A stretch of DNA of 64,000 bases from Streptomyces collinus. GTDB taxonomy: Bacteria; Actinomycetota; Actinomycetes; Streptomycetales; Streptomycetaceae. The notes under the pieces were generated by a model. The model did no database searches and was not told the DNA's origin. It saw only the letters and a list, made by a program, of their open reading frames with translations. The first letter of the stretch is position 1. Each line of letters begins with the position of its first letter. A program made the translations under genes and the position numbers. Shown here in pieces: positions 19,962 through 27,925 of this stretch. The stretch covers positions 2,356,001-2,420,000 of the forward strand of contig NZ_CP133771.1 of the NCBI RefSeq assembly GCF_031348265.1, in the 5' to 3' direction.

Positions 19962-20975
19962 TCAGACCCTGGTGACCGACGAGACGGGCATCATCCCGAC
20001 CGGGTCGTAGCGCACGGGCGCGCCGGGGTAGGGCGCGTGGATGACCTGGCCGTTGCCCATGTACATCCCGACGTGGCTGGCGTCGCCCCGGTAGACGACC
20101 AGGTCACCGGGGCGCGCCTCGGACAGCGGGATCTGCCGGCCGGCGTACCGCTGGGCCTGCGAGGTGCGCGGCAGGGAGACCCCGGCCTGCGCGTACGACC
20201 ACTGCATCAGGCCCGAACAGTCGAAGCCTGAGGGCCCGTTGGCGCCCCAGACGTAGGGCTTGCCGAGAGCACTGCGGGCGGCGGCGACGGCGGCCGACCC
20301 GCGTCCCGAGGCGGCGGTGGCGCCGCCGGGGCCGGGCAGGCCGCCGCGGCCGGAGCGGGAGGCCCGGCCGTAGGCGTCGCGCTCGGACTCCGGCAGGGAG
20401 TTGAGCAGCCGCCGGGCCGTGGCGAGTTTCCGCTCGACGGCCTTCTTGTGCGCGGTGACGGCCTCGCGGCTCCGGTCCAGTTCGTGGAGCTTCCCGGCGG
20501 CCTCCTCGCGGTCCTGGGCGAGTTCGCGCATGGCGTGCCGGAGCTCCCTCAGCTCACCGGCATGGTGGGCGGTGAGGCGGTCGAGCCGGGACGCGTGGTC
20601 GAGGTAGTCGTCCGGGTCGTCGGAGAACAGCAGGGCGATGGACGGGTCGATGCCGCCCTCGCGGTACTGGGCGCCGGCCAGCGAACCGAGGGAGTCCCGC
20701 AGGGTGTTGACGCGGTGCTGGCCGCGGGCGATGCGGTCCCGGACGGTGCCGACCTCGTCGCGCAGCTCGTCGGCACGCTCGTCGGCCTCGTTGTACGCCT
20801 CGGTCGCCTTCTCGGCCTGCTCGTAAAGCCGGTCCAACGTGGCCCGGGTGTCGTCGTACGGTGCGGCGACGGACGGTACCGCGCCGACGGCGGCGGCCGC
20901 GACGGCCAGGACGCTGACCGCGGCACCGGCGCCCCGGTCGAACCCGGACGGTGCAAGGCGGCGATGGGACCCCAC
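19962..20975 (-). CDS. Secreted NlpC/P60 peptidoglycan hydrolase (first copy)
   Basis: This 337-residue exported D,L-endopeptidase has a hydrophobic signal (AAVSVLAVAAAAVGAVPSVAA), a long coiled coil with many Glu/Arg heptads (about residues 45-200), and a C-terminal NlpC/P60 domain. The catalytic Cys is in FDCSGLMQW, the His in ASHVGMYMGNG and the third polar residue in VIHAPYPG. It cleaves peptidoglycan stem peptides as RipA-type enzymes do, and the coiled coil may hold it inactive or bind a partner. The GTG at 20975 follows AAGGAGAG. It is the paralogue of the next gene; the shared layout suggests an old tandem duplication. Confidence 0.92.
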   Translation of the reverse strand: MGSHRRLAPSGFDRGAGAAVSVLAVAAAAVGAVPSVAAPYDDTRATLDRLYEQAEKATEAYNEADERADELRDEVGTVRDRIARGQHRVNTLRDSLGSLAGAQYREGGIDPSIALLFSDDPDDYLDHASRLDRLTAHHAGELRELRHAMRELAQDREEAAGKLHELDRSREAVTAHKKAVERKLATARRLLNSLPESERDAYGRASRSGRGGLPGPGGATAASGRGSAAVAAARSALGKPYVWGANGPSGFDCSGLMQWSYAQAGVSLPRTSQAQRYAGRQIPLSEARPGDLVVYRGDASHVGMYMGNGQVIHAPYPGAPVRYDPVGMMPVSSVTRV

Positions 20976-21209
20976 GGGAAGCAGCTCTCCTTCCGCTGGC
21001 GGACTTGGAACGCGGCAGACAGTAGCCCCGCGACAGGGGGCCGCCAACGACCATCCGTGGGTACTCAGCACGGCGCCCCGCCGCTGACGCAGGTCAACGG
21101 CGGGGCGGGGGCTCACTCGGGGCTGTTGCGATTCGCCCGGACGGCGGACACGGTGTCCTGGTCTCGAGGACGCCGAGAGGTCTTCGGGGGACGGCGACGG
21201 GGGACGGTG

Positions 21210-22250
21210 TCAGACCCGGACGCCGAACATGAACGGGCCACCGATGGTGTCCATCGACTCGTAGCGGACGACCGTGCCGGTGCGCGGGGCGTGGATGATC
21301 TGCCCGTTGCCGGCGTAGAGGCCCACGTGGTGCAGGTCGTTGAAGAAGAAGACCAGGTCGCCGACCTTGAGCTGGCTGACCGAGTAGATCTTGGTGCCGG
21401 CGCCGGTCTGGGCCTCGGAGGTGCGCGGGATCTGGACGCCGGCCGCGGCGTACGCCCGGGAGGTGAGGCCGGAGCAGTCGTAGGAGCTCATGCCGGTCGC
21501 GCCGTAGACGTAGGGCTTGCCGAGCTGGCTCTGGGCGAAGGCGAAGGCGGCGGCGGCACGGCCCGAGCCGGGCGGGACGTCGGCGGTGAGGGCGTCGCGC
21601 TCGCTGGTCCGGCTGGCGCGGTTCTGCTCGGCGGCCAGTGCGGCCTTCTCGGCGGCGCTGAGGGTGTTGAGCAGCTTCTGCGCGGAGGAGAGCTTGCCCT
21701 GGACTTCCTTCTTCTTCTTGCCGAGTTCGGTCCGGGTGGAGGCGAGGTCCTTGAGCTTCTCGGAGGCCTCGGCGCGCTCCTGGGCCAGCTCGCGCTGCTT
21801 CTCCTGGACCTTCTTCAGCGCCTCGACCTGCTGGCTGCTCAACTGGTCGAGGGTGGAGGCCTTGTCCAGGTAGTCCTCCGGGTTCGCGGAGAGGAACAGC
21901 TGGACGGAGGGGTCGATGGAGCCGGTGCGGTACTGCGACGCGGCGGCGAGGCCCAGGCTGTCGCGGAGCTCGTTGAGCTCCTCCTGGCCGCGGGCCACGT
22001 TGTCCTGGATGGTGGAGATCTCCTTCTGGAGCTTCTCCTGCTTCTCCTTGGCCCCGTTGTACTTCTCGGTGGCCTGCTCCGCCTCTTCGTAGAGCTTGTC
22101 GACCTTGGCCTTGACCTCGTCCTTGCTCGGCTTCTCGCTGGGGGCGGCGTTGGCGGCCTGCGAGCTGAAGGCGACGGCAGCGGCGGCGGCGGTGGTCAGC
22201 ACGGTCACACGTGCGCGGCTCGGCTGCTTGGGACGACGGTGGGACGCCAC
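21210..22250 (-). CDS. Secreted NlpC/P60 peptidoglycan hydrolase (second copy)
   Basis: This 346-residue protein has the same plan as its neighbour: a signal peptide ending SSQAANA, a Lys/Glu-rich coiled coil (about residues 40-215) and an NlpC/P60 domain with YDCSGLTSRAYAAAG, HHVGLYAGNGQ and IIHAPRTG. Its coiled coil is much richer in Lys than that of the other copy, so the two may bind different partners. The GTG start has AAGGAG eleven bases upstream. A sigma-70-like promoter and an untranslated leader of about 70 bases with a strong hairpin precede it. The 234-base gap downstream suggests that the first copy has its own promoter. Confidence 0.93.
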   Translation of the reverse strand: MASHRRPKQPSRARVTVLTTAAAAAVAFSSQAANAAPSEKPSKDEVKAKVDKLYEEAEQATEKYNGAKEKQEKLQKEISTIQDNVARGQEELNELRDSLGLAAASQYRTGSIDPSVQLFLSANPEDYLDKASTLDQLSSQQVEALKKVQEKQRELAQERAEASEKLKDLASTRTELGKKKKEVQGKLSSAQKLLNTLSAAEKAALAAEQNRASRTSERDALTADVPPGSGRAAAAFAFAQSQLGKPYVYGATGMSSYDCSGLTSRAYAAAGVQIPRTSEAQTGAGTKIYSVSQLKVGDLVFFFNDLHHVGLYAGNGQIIHAPRTGTVVRYESMDTIGGPFMFGVRV

Positions 22251-22323
22251 GGGTGAAAAGCTCCTTCTCAGCCCCTCCGCCGTCTCTCCCGATGAGTGAT
22301 CACCCGAGCGGAGGTTCGGCCCG

Positions 22324-22353
22324 ACCCTAGTGACCTTCCTGTGATCAGTTCAA
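22324..22353 (-). promoter_or_regulatory. Predicted sigma-70-like promoter and leader hairpin of second NlpC gene
   Basis: On the minus strand TTGAAC (22348-22353) and TAGGGT (22324-22329) are separated by 18 bases. Downstream the leader contains CCTCCGC pairing with GCGGAGG around a loop that includes the palindrome GTGATCAC, ending just before the AAGGAG site. Confidence 0.5.
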
Positions 22354-22496
22354 ATCCTCAGATGAAAAATTGCGTCACGGTAGGCCAACTTTTCCTCTGG
22401 ACTCACGGGCGGTGAGACCCACTTGACGCACCGTGGCTCACAGGTCCCATCAATTCGGGCATCACGCCCGGAGGTTACGCAAGGGACGTACGTCTC

Positions 22497-23846
22497 CTAG
22501 GACCGCGAAAGGCGCTTCAGGAGCATCGCCGAGGCCACCGGGCGGGCGCCGGCGCGGGCCACGCCGTCGGCGACCTCGCGGTCGGTGGAGGCCACGATGA
22601 CCGGGCGGCCCGGGGGCTCGGCACGCACCAGCTGGCGGATCAGCTCGTCGGCGGTGACGCCCGGCTTCGAGAAGAGCACCCGGACGCCGCGCGGCGGCGC
22701 GAGCAGCACCGGCGCGGCGAGTTCGGCACCGTCGAAGACGCAGGTCACCTCGGCGCCGCTCTGCGCGGCCAGTTGGGAGAGCTGCCCGAGCAGCCTCAGG
22801 CGCTGCTTCTCCAGCGGCATCTGCGGATAGCCGGTCTTGGTGACGTTGTAGCCGTCGACGACCAGATGGGCCTGCGGCAGCGCCAGCAGCTGGTCCATGA
22901 CCTGCGGGTCGTTCTCGGACAGGGCGCGGGCGGCGATGTCCTTCGGGGACATCCGGCCCGGCTCGACGGCGTCGACGGTCTCGGCGGGGCGCACCGACAC
23001 CGGCGGCAGGGCCAGTTCGCGACGGAGCCCCTGGGTGGCGTCCAGCAGGGTGTCCAGCAGCAGCCGGACCCGCATATCCTCGACGCTGCGGCCCTCGCGG
23101 GCGGCCCGGCGCGCGGCCTCCAGGGCGGCCTCGGTCTCGCCCAGCCGGGACTTGAGCCGCCGGCTCTCGCTCTCGGCGGCGGACACCTGGGCGTTCCCCT
23201 CGGCGCGGACGGCCTCGATCTCGCCCTGCGCCTTGCGCAGGGCGGCCTCGCCGCGCTTGACGTCGCTGAGGGCGGCGCGCAGCTTGCGGTGCAGCGACTC
23301 GGTTTCCTTCTTGGCCGATTCCAGCTCCGTGCGCAGCCGCTCGGTCTCGGCTCGGGTATGGTCGCGGGCCCGGTCCAGTTCGGCGCGCAGCCGCTCCAGC
23401 TCGGCCCGGCCCTCCTCGTCGGCGCGCTCGGCGTCGGCCCGCTGGGCCTCCTCGCCGGCGGCGGTCACCTGCTTCACCCAGCCGGGGGGCCGCAGTACGT
23501 AGGCCGCGGCCGCCACGTCGAGCGGGTCCGCGGCCGGGGGCGGGGAGCCTGAGTCCAGGGCGCCGGTCAGTTCCGGCTGGGCCTCTCTGAGCTTCTCCCC
23601 GATGCGCTGCCGGAAGAGCGGATCGGTCTCCAGCGCGGCCGCCATCGCGTTGCCGGCGAACTTCGCCCGGCGGTTCGGTGCGAACCGGGCGTACTGCCGG
23701 AGCTGGGCGGGCAGCTCCCCGACCGTCAGCGCGCCGAAGCCGTCGGAGACGATCTGCACGACCCTGCGGCGCACGCCGTCGGGCAGCGGACGGTCGAGCA
23801 CCTCGGCGGCGCCGTCGTCCGGCCCCCCGCCCGTGGTCTCCACCAT
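22497..23846 (-). CDS. NYN (PIN-like) domain RNA-associated protein with coiled coil
   Basis: This 449-residue cytoplasmic protein has three parts. An N-terminal helical domain (about 1-110) comes first. A central charged coiled coil (about 125-265) is rich in Glu, Arg and Ala. The C-terminal NYN domain of the YacP/Rae1 type begins HLVVDGYNVTKTGYP near residue 315, has FDGAE in the middle and ends IVASTDREVAD with the conserved acidic residues. NYN proteins are metal-dependent ribonucleases that often act on or near ribosomes. The ATG at 23846 has GGGGTG upstream. A small zinc-ribbon gene lies 37 bases upstream on the same strand and may encode a partner. Confidence 0.83.
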   Translation of the reverse strand: MVETTGGGPDDGAAEVLDRPLPDGVRRRVVQIVSDGFGALTVGELPAQLRQYARFAPNRRAKFAGNAMAAALETDPLFRQRIGEKLREAQPELTGALDSGSPPPAADPLDVAAAAYVLRPPGWVKQVTAAGEEAQRADAERADEEGRAELERLRAELDRARDHTRAETERLRTELESAKKETESLHRKLRAALSDVKRGEAALRKAQGEIEAVRAEGNAQVSAAESESRRLKSRLGETEAALEAARRAAREGRSVEDMRVRLLLDTLLDATQGLRRELALPPVSVRPAETVDAVEPGRMSPKDIAARALSENDPQVMDQLLALPQAHLVVDGYNVTKTGYPQMPLEKQRLRLLGQLSQLAAQSGAEVTCVFDGAELAAPVLLAPPRGVRVLFSKPGVTADELIRQLVRAEPPGRPVIVASTDREVADGVARAGARPVASAMLLKRLSRS

Positions 23847-23883
23847 CCGTCACACCCCAATGCCTGAGCGGGGCCCGCTCCCG

Positions 23884-24123
23884 TCAGGAGCCGGCGCCCG
23901 GCCTGTCCACGAGTTCCACCTGGTCCACCGCGTTGCACCAGCGGCAGCGCACCGACTCGATGGTCTCACTGAGCACCTCGCGCTCCTCGACCTTCGGCTC
24001 TCCGGCCAGGTCGAGGTGGACGTACTCGACGACCTTCGCCGAGCGGGTCACGTCGAACCTCGTGAGGTTGCCGCAGAGGGTGCAGCGCCACCGCGTCTCG
24101 GCGGTCGGCAGGGGAACCGTCAT
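23884..24123 (-). CDS. Small zinc-ribbon protein
   Basis: This 79-residue protein has two CxxC knuckles, CTLCGN (residues 14-17) and CRWCN (about 60-63). They are separated by a basic then acidic stretch with YVHLDLAGEPKVEEREV and would form a single structural zinc site. I know no assigned function. It precedes the NYN gene by 37 bases on the same strand and is divergent from rhomboid. Only a weak AGG precedes the ATG. Codon use matches the neighbours, so it is a real gene rather than a shadow. Confidence 0.75.
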   Translation of the reverse strand: MTVPLPTAETRWRCTLCGNLTRFDVTRSAKVVEYVHLDLAGEPKVEEREVLSETIESVRCRWCNAVDQVELVDRPGAGS

Positions 24124-24282
24124 CGTGACCTGTTCTCTTTCCTTCTAGTGTCCGCGACGCGACCGGCATCCCCGGTGCGTGTGGCTCGTAACCCTACGGC
24201 CTGGCGGGTACCCGCCGCCCGCGCGTCCACGGCGGCGAGGCGGTCTGGGTGGTTGCGTCCGGTTACGTCATGCTCTGTATTC

Positions 24283-25035
24283 ATGATCCGCAAGTGGAGT
24301 GCGTCGCTCGTCCGGGCCGGCAGAGCGGCCAGGGGGTCGTCGGCGCCGGTGACGTACTCACTGATCGCCCTGTGCTGCCTTGCCTTCCTGGCCGGGCCCG
24401 CCTCGGGCCTGAATCCGGCGTACGGCACGGGCGACGAACTGCTCGCCGTGCAGCGGGCCTACTTCCGGCGCTGGGGCGTGATTCCCGCAGAACTGTTCGA
24501 AGGGTCCGCGGGGGCGGCCCTGACCCCCGCCACCGCGCTCTTCGTCCACGGCAGCTGGGTGCACCTGCTCGGCAACATGCTCTTCCTCTACGTCTTCGGG
24601 GCGATGACCGAGGAGCGGATGGGGCGAGTGCAGTTCACCCTGTTCTACGTCGGCTGCGGCTACCTGGCCCTGCTGGGTTACGCCGTCGCCAACGCGGACT
24701 CCGAGCAGTCCCTGGTCGGTGCCTCGGGGGCGATCTCCGCGGTCCTCGGTGCGTTCCTGTACCTGTTCCCCCGTGCCCGGGTGACCAGTCTCCTGCCGTT
24801 CCTCTTCTTCCTGCCGGTGCGTTTCCCGGCGTGGGTGGTGCTGCCGTTCTGGGCGGCGCTGCAGTGGCTGGCGGCGGGGCGGGCCTCGGACGGGCCGGGG
24901 GTGGCCTACCTCGCCCACCTGATCGGGTTCGGTCTGGGCTTCGGCTATGCGTCGGTCCGCTACGGCCGTCCCACCAGCCCTACTAGAGTGAAGGCCGCCC
25001 CTGCACCGGCCCCCGAGGGAGAGAACCAGCCGTGA
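24283..25035 (+). CDS. Rhomboid-family intramembrane serine protease
   Basis: This 250-residue protein has about six membrane helices. The motif HGSWVHLLGNMLFLYVFG forms helix 2, the catalytic Ser is in GASGAISAVLGAF, and the partner His is in YLAHLIGFGLGFGY on the last helix, so the dyad is complete. Rhomboids cut transmembrane segments of membrane proteins within the bilayer. The ATG at 24283 is the only start before the first helix. Its TGA overlaps the next gene's GTG as GTGA, so the two are translationally coupled. Confidence 0.92.
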   Translation: MIRKWSASLVRAGRAARGSSAPVTYSLIALCCLAFLAGPASGLNPAYGTGDELLAVQRAYFRRWGVIPAELFEGSAGAALTPATALFVHGSWVHLLGNMLFLYVFGAMTEERMGRVQFTLFYVGCGYLALLGYAVANADSEQSLVGASGAISAVLGAFLYLFPRARVTSLLPFLFFLPVRFPAWVVLPFWAALQWLAAGRASDGPGVAYLAHLIGFGLGFGYASVRYGRPTSPTRVKAAPAPAPEGENQP

Positions 25036-25313
25036 TCACCGCGATCGTCCTCATCAAGACCAGCGTGGACCGGATCCCCGAGATCGCCGAGTCGATCGCC
25101 GCGCTGGACAGCGTCAGCGAGGTCTTCTCCGTCACGGGCACCTACGACCTGATCGCGATGGTCCGGGTCAAGGAGCACGAGGACCTGGCGGAGGTCATCC
25201 CGGGCCGGATCAGCAAGATCCCCGGGGTGGAGGGGACCGACACACACGTGGCGTTCCGCACGTACTCCCAGCACGACCTGGAGGCGGCCTTCTCGATCGG
25301 GCTGGACAACTAG
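25032..25313 (+). CDS. Stand-alone Lrp/AsnC ligand-binding (RAM) domain protein
   Basis: These 93 residues cover only the alpha-beta ligand-binding half of Lrp/AsnC regulators, with no helix-turn-helix. VITAIVLIKTSVDRIPEIAE opens the fold, VFSVTGTYDLIAMVRVKEHE is the core beta hairpin, and GTDTHVAFRTYS supplies the terminal strand. Such stand-alone domains bind amino acids and can form mixed oligomers with full-length Lrp proteins. The GTG overlaps the rhomboid stop by four bases. Coupling to a membrane protease is curious and its meaning is not known. Confidence 0.88.
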   Translation: MITAIVLIKTSVDRIPEIAESIAALDSVSEVFSVTGTYDLIAMVRVKEHEDLAEVIPGRISKIPGVEGTDTHVAFRTYSQHDLEAAFSIGLDN

Positions 25314-25336
25314 CGGCCCCGTCCTGCCCGCCGGGT

Positions 25337-25362
25337 CCCGGATGAGGAGTTCTTCATCCGGG
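25337..25362. terminator. Hairpin after the rhomboid-Lrp operon
   Basis: CCCGGATGA (25337-25345) pairs with TCATCCGGG (25354-25362) around an eight-base loop, 24 bases past the Lrp-domain stop. The right arm is shared with the direct repeats described next. Confidence 0.5.
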
Positions 25363-25396
25363 CTTCATCCCGCTCCCCGGGTTCCGTCCGCAGGAT
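25352..25396 (+). promoter_or_regulatory. Eleven-base direct repeats and -10 element before the two-component operon
   Basis: CTTCATCCGGG (25352-25362) is followed directly by CTTCATCCCGC (25363-25373), a tandem pair with the 11-base period used by PhoB/OmpR-type regulators. CAGGAT at 25391-25396 fits a -10 hexamer. The second unit covers the -35 position (17-base spacer). The predicted RNA start falls on or next to the ATG at 25404. Confidence 0.55.
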
Positions 25397-25403
25397 CGGG
25401 CCC

Positions 25404-25733
25404 ATGGTTTTCTCTCGCCGGATGGCGGCCCTGTCCGCCGTCGTGCTGATCCCGCTGGGCATCGCCGCGACCAGCTACGCGCTCGCGGACAGCCCCGCGT
25501 CGCCCCGGGTGCCCTCCCAGCAGGTCGAGCTGGACCACCGCTCGCCCACGCCCACCTCCACCCTCCGGCCCTCCCAGAAGGCCACACCGCCCGGCGCCAC
25601 ACCGGGTGACGAGGTCGTCTCGCGGCCTCCGGTGACCGACAGCTCAGCGGGTGACGATGACGACGACGACCACGGCCAGGGCACCGGAGACGACGGACCG
25701 GGCGACGACGACGGCCCCGGCTCCGACGGCTGA
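25404..25733 (+). CDS. Small secreted acidic protein, first gene of the two-component operon
   Basis: This 109-residue protein has a signal peptide (RRMAALSAVVLIPLGIAATS, cut likely after SYALA). The mature part has low complexity, with Pro/Thr-rich sequence followed by runs of Asp and Gly (GDDDDDDHGQ and GDDGPGDDDG). The polyacidic tail could bind divalent or other cations, but this is only suggested by composition. No ribosome site is visible and the predicted transcript may be leaderless. Its last 83 bases overlap the start assigned to the histidine kinase gene in another frame. Confidence 0.6.
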   Translation: MVFSRRMAALSAVVLIPLGIAATSYALADSPASPRVPSQQVELDHRSPTPTSTLRPSQKATPPGATPGDEVVSRPPVTDSSAGDDDDDDHGQGTGDDGPGDDDGPGSDG

Positions 25734-27174
25734 CACCGGCGGCCGGCGGGTCTCCGCCCGGGTCCGGATCCTGCTGTGGCTGCTGCTCGTGATGGCGCTC
25801 GCGCTCGCCGCGGTGGCCATGACCACCCGCTCGTTCCTGCTGCGGGACGTCGACCACCGCATCAACCGCCTGCTCACCCAGGAGACCGGCGAGTTCGCGA
25901 ACTTCGTGGAGCGCGGCGGGGATCCGCGCACGGGCCGCCCGTTCACCGACGCGGACCGGCTGCTGACGGTGTTCCTGGAGCGGCAGTACCCCGACGCGGA
26001 CGAGGAGCTGATCGGCCTGGTCGGCCGGGCGGGCACCGGCCCCCGGCAGATCCGCCAGCCGCACGACCTGCCCGTCGCCCTGCCCCTGCACGAGGACCCC
26101 GGGGCCCGGGCCCGCATCTTCGGCTCCCCCGACTCCTCCGGCGTGCTCGACCGGCCGCAGGGCGAGATCCGCTGGGCGAAAGTCACCGTGGGCCGGCCGG
26201 GCCGGGCGCCGGACGCCGCGTTCGTCGTGGCGTTCCACCCGGAGCGCGAGCAGGCCCGGGTCAACAGCGTGTTCCGCACGCTGCTCGGCATCTCCGGAGT
26301 GGCCCTGCTGCTGACCGTCGGCATCGCCTGGGCGGTCGCCGGGCGGATCCTCAAACCGGTGCGGGTGGTGCGCGCCGCGGCGGCGCAGCTGACCGAGCAG
26401 GACCTCACCCGCCGGATCCCGGTGCACGGCCACGACGACATAGCGGCGCTCGCCGAGACGTTCAACGGCATGCTCGACCGGCTGGAGCGGGCCTTCGCCG
26501 CACAGCGCGAATTCGTCGACGACGCCGGCCACGAGCTGCGCACCCCCATCACCATCGTGCGCGGGCACCTGGAGGTCATGGGCGACGACCCGGCCGAACG
26601 CGAGGAGACCGTCCGGCTGGTCACCGACGAGCTGGACCGGATGAGCCGCATCGTCGAGGATCTGCTGCTGCTCGCCAAGGCCGAACGCCCCGACTTCGTC
26701 TGCCCCGAGCCGGTCCAGGTCGCCGAACTCACCGCCGACGTCTACGTCAAGGCCCGCACCCTGGGCGACCGCGACTGGCAGCTCGACGGGGTCGCCGACC
26801 TGGAGGCCGGACTGGATCCGCAGCGGATCACCCAGGCCATGGTGCAGCTCGCGCAGAACGCCGTGCAGCACACCACGCCCGGCCAGACCATCCGCATCGG
26901 CTCCCGCACCGACGGCCCGGACCTGGAGCTGTACGTGGCCGACTCGGGGCCCGGTGTGCAGCCGCAGGACGTCGAGGTGATCTTCGAGCGCTTCCGGCGC
27001 GGTACTGCCCGCCGGGGTGCCCGGGGTTCCGGCGCCGGACTCGGGCTGTCCATCGTCAAGGCGATCGCCGAGGGGCACCGGGGCCGGGTCCGGCTGCACG
27101 GCACACCCGGGGGCGGCGCCACCTTCGCCCTCGTCCTGAACGCACCCCGGGCACCGGAAGGGGACCCCTCGTGA
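25651..27174 (+). CDS. Sensor histidine kinase, OmpR/EnvZ type with HAMP domain
   Basis: This 507-residue kinase has a Thr-rich N-terminal tail, a membrane helix (RILLWLLLVMALALAAVAMT), an extracytoplasmic sensor of about 140 residues, and a second helix (TLLGISGVALLLTVGIAWAV). A HAMP linker follows, then HisKA with the phospho-acceptor in FVDDAGHELRTPITIVRGHL and HATPase_c with QNAVQH, VADSGPGV and SGAGLGLSIV. The start is uncertain. ATG 25651 overlaps the previous gene by 83 bases, and a later start such as the GTG before SARVRIL would still leave the membrane helix intact. GTGA overlap couples it to the regulator. Confidence 0.87.
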   Translation: MTMTTTTTARAPETTDRATTTAPAPTADTGGRRVSARVRILLWLLLVMALALAAVAMTTRSFLLRDVDHRINRLLTQETGEFANFVERGGDPRTGRPFTDADRLLTVFLERQYPDADEELIGLVGRAGTGPRQIRQPHDLPVALPLHEDPGARARIFGSPDSSGVLDRPQGEIRWAKVTVGRPGRAPDAAFVVAFHPEREQARVNSVFRTLLGISGVALLLTVGIAWAVAGRILKPVRVVRAAAAQLTEQDLTRRIPVHGHDDIAALAETFNGMLDRLERAFAAQREFVDDAGHELRTPITIVRGHLEVMGDDPAEREETVRLVTDELDRMSRIVEDLLLLAKAERPDFVCPEPVQVAELTADVYVKARTLGDRDWQLDGVADLEAGLDPQRITQAMVQLAQNAVQHTTPGQTIRIGSRTDGPDLELYVADSGPGVQPQDVEVIFERFRRGTARRGARGSGAGLGLSIVKAIAEGHRGRVRLHGTPGGGATFALVLNAPRAPEGDPS

Positions 27175-27830
27175 ACCGCATCCTCATCGTCGAGGACGAG
27201 GAGCGCATCGCCTCCTTCGTGGAGAAGGGCCTGCGCTCCAACGGCTTCACCACGACCGTCGTCAGCGACGGCGACGCGGGCTACGAGTACGCCCTGACCG
27301 GCGGTTTCGACCTCGTCGTCCTGGACATCGGGCTGCCCGGCCGGGACGGCTTCACGGTCCTGCGGGAGCTGCGCGAGGCGCGGGTGTCGGTGCCGGTGAT
27401 CGTGCTGACCGCGCGGGACTCCGTACGGGACACGGTGGCCGGTCTGGAGGGCGGCGCCGACGACTGGATGACCAAGCCGTTCCGGTTCGAGGAGCTGCTC
27501 GCCCGGGTGCGGCTGCGGCTGCGGACGGCGGCCCGGGCGCCGGAGGTGACGGTGCTCAGGTCGGGCTCCCTGAGCCTCGATCTCCGCACCAGGCGTGCGC
27601 GGTCCGGGGAGCGGACGGTCGATCTGACGGCTCGTGAGTTCGTGCTGCTGGAACTGTTCCTGCGGCATCCGGGGCAGGTGCTGTCGCGGGAACAGATCCT
27701 GTCCCACGTGTGGGGCTACGACTTCGATCCGGGGTCCAACATCGTGGACGTGTACGTGCGGACGCTGCGGAAGAAGCTGGGGGCGGAGCGGGTGGAGACG
27801 GTGCGGGGGATGGGGTACCGGTTGGCGTGA
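27171..27830 (+). CDS. OmpR/PhoB-family response regulator
   Basis: This 219-residue regulator has a complete receiver (ILIVEDEERI acidic pocket, LVVLDIGLPGRDG phospho-Asp, VLTARDS, and Lys in DWMTKPFRFEEL). Its winged-helix DNA-binding domain has LTAREFVLLELFLRHPGQVL and SNIVDVYVRTLRKKLG. The GTG overlaps the kinase stop and follows GGAAGGGGA. The tandem 11-base repeats upstream of 25404 have the right period to be its own binding site, implying autoregulation of the three-gene operon. Confidence 0.93.
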   Translation: MNRILIVEDEERIASFVEKGLRSNGFTTTVVSDGDAGYEYALTGGFDLVVLDIGLPGRDGFTVLRELREARVSVPVIVLTARDSVRDTVAGLEGGADDWMTKPFRFEELLARVRLRLRTAARAPEVTVLRSGSLSLDLRTRRARSGERTVDLTAREFVLLELFLRHPGQVLSREQILSHVWGYDFDPGSNIVDVYVRTLRKKLGAERVETVRGMGYRLA

Positions 27831-27852
27831 GTGCCACTTGAGCGCCGTCGCC

Positions 27853-27899
27853 GGGTGCGGGTTTTCCGTGGCTTGGCGCGCAGTTCCCCGCGCCCCTGA
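27853..27899 (+). repeat. Dispersed intergenic repeat, short type (copy B1)
   Basis: The unit GGGTGCGGGTTTTCCGTGGC, a GGCGCGCAGTT segment and CCCCGCGCCCC (27886-27896) lies just after the response regulator stop. It shares its last 11 bases with the long-type copies but has GCGCAGTTC in place of the inner hairpin. A near-identical copy is at 38.25 kb. Confidence 0.75.
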
Positions 27900-27925
27900 G
27901 GTACCGCACCTGAAAGTTCCTTCAT

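Noticed and set aside
22251-22500. Possible c-di-AMP (ydaO) riboswitch before the NlpC/P60 gene
   Set aside because: Such riboswitches precede wall hydrolases in actinobacteria, but the conserved ydaO core segments are not present. Only a promoter and one hairpin could be supported.
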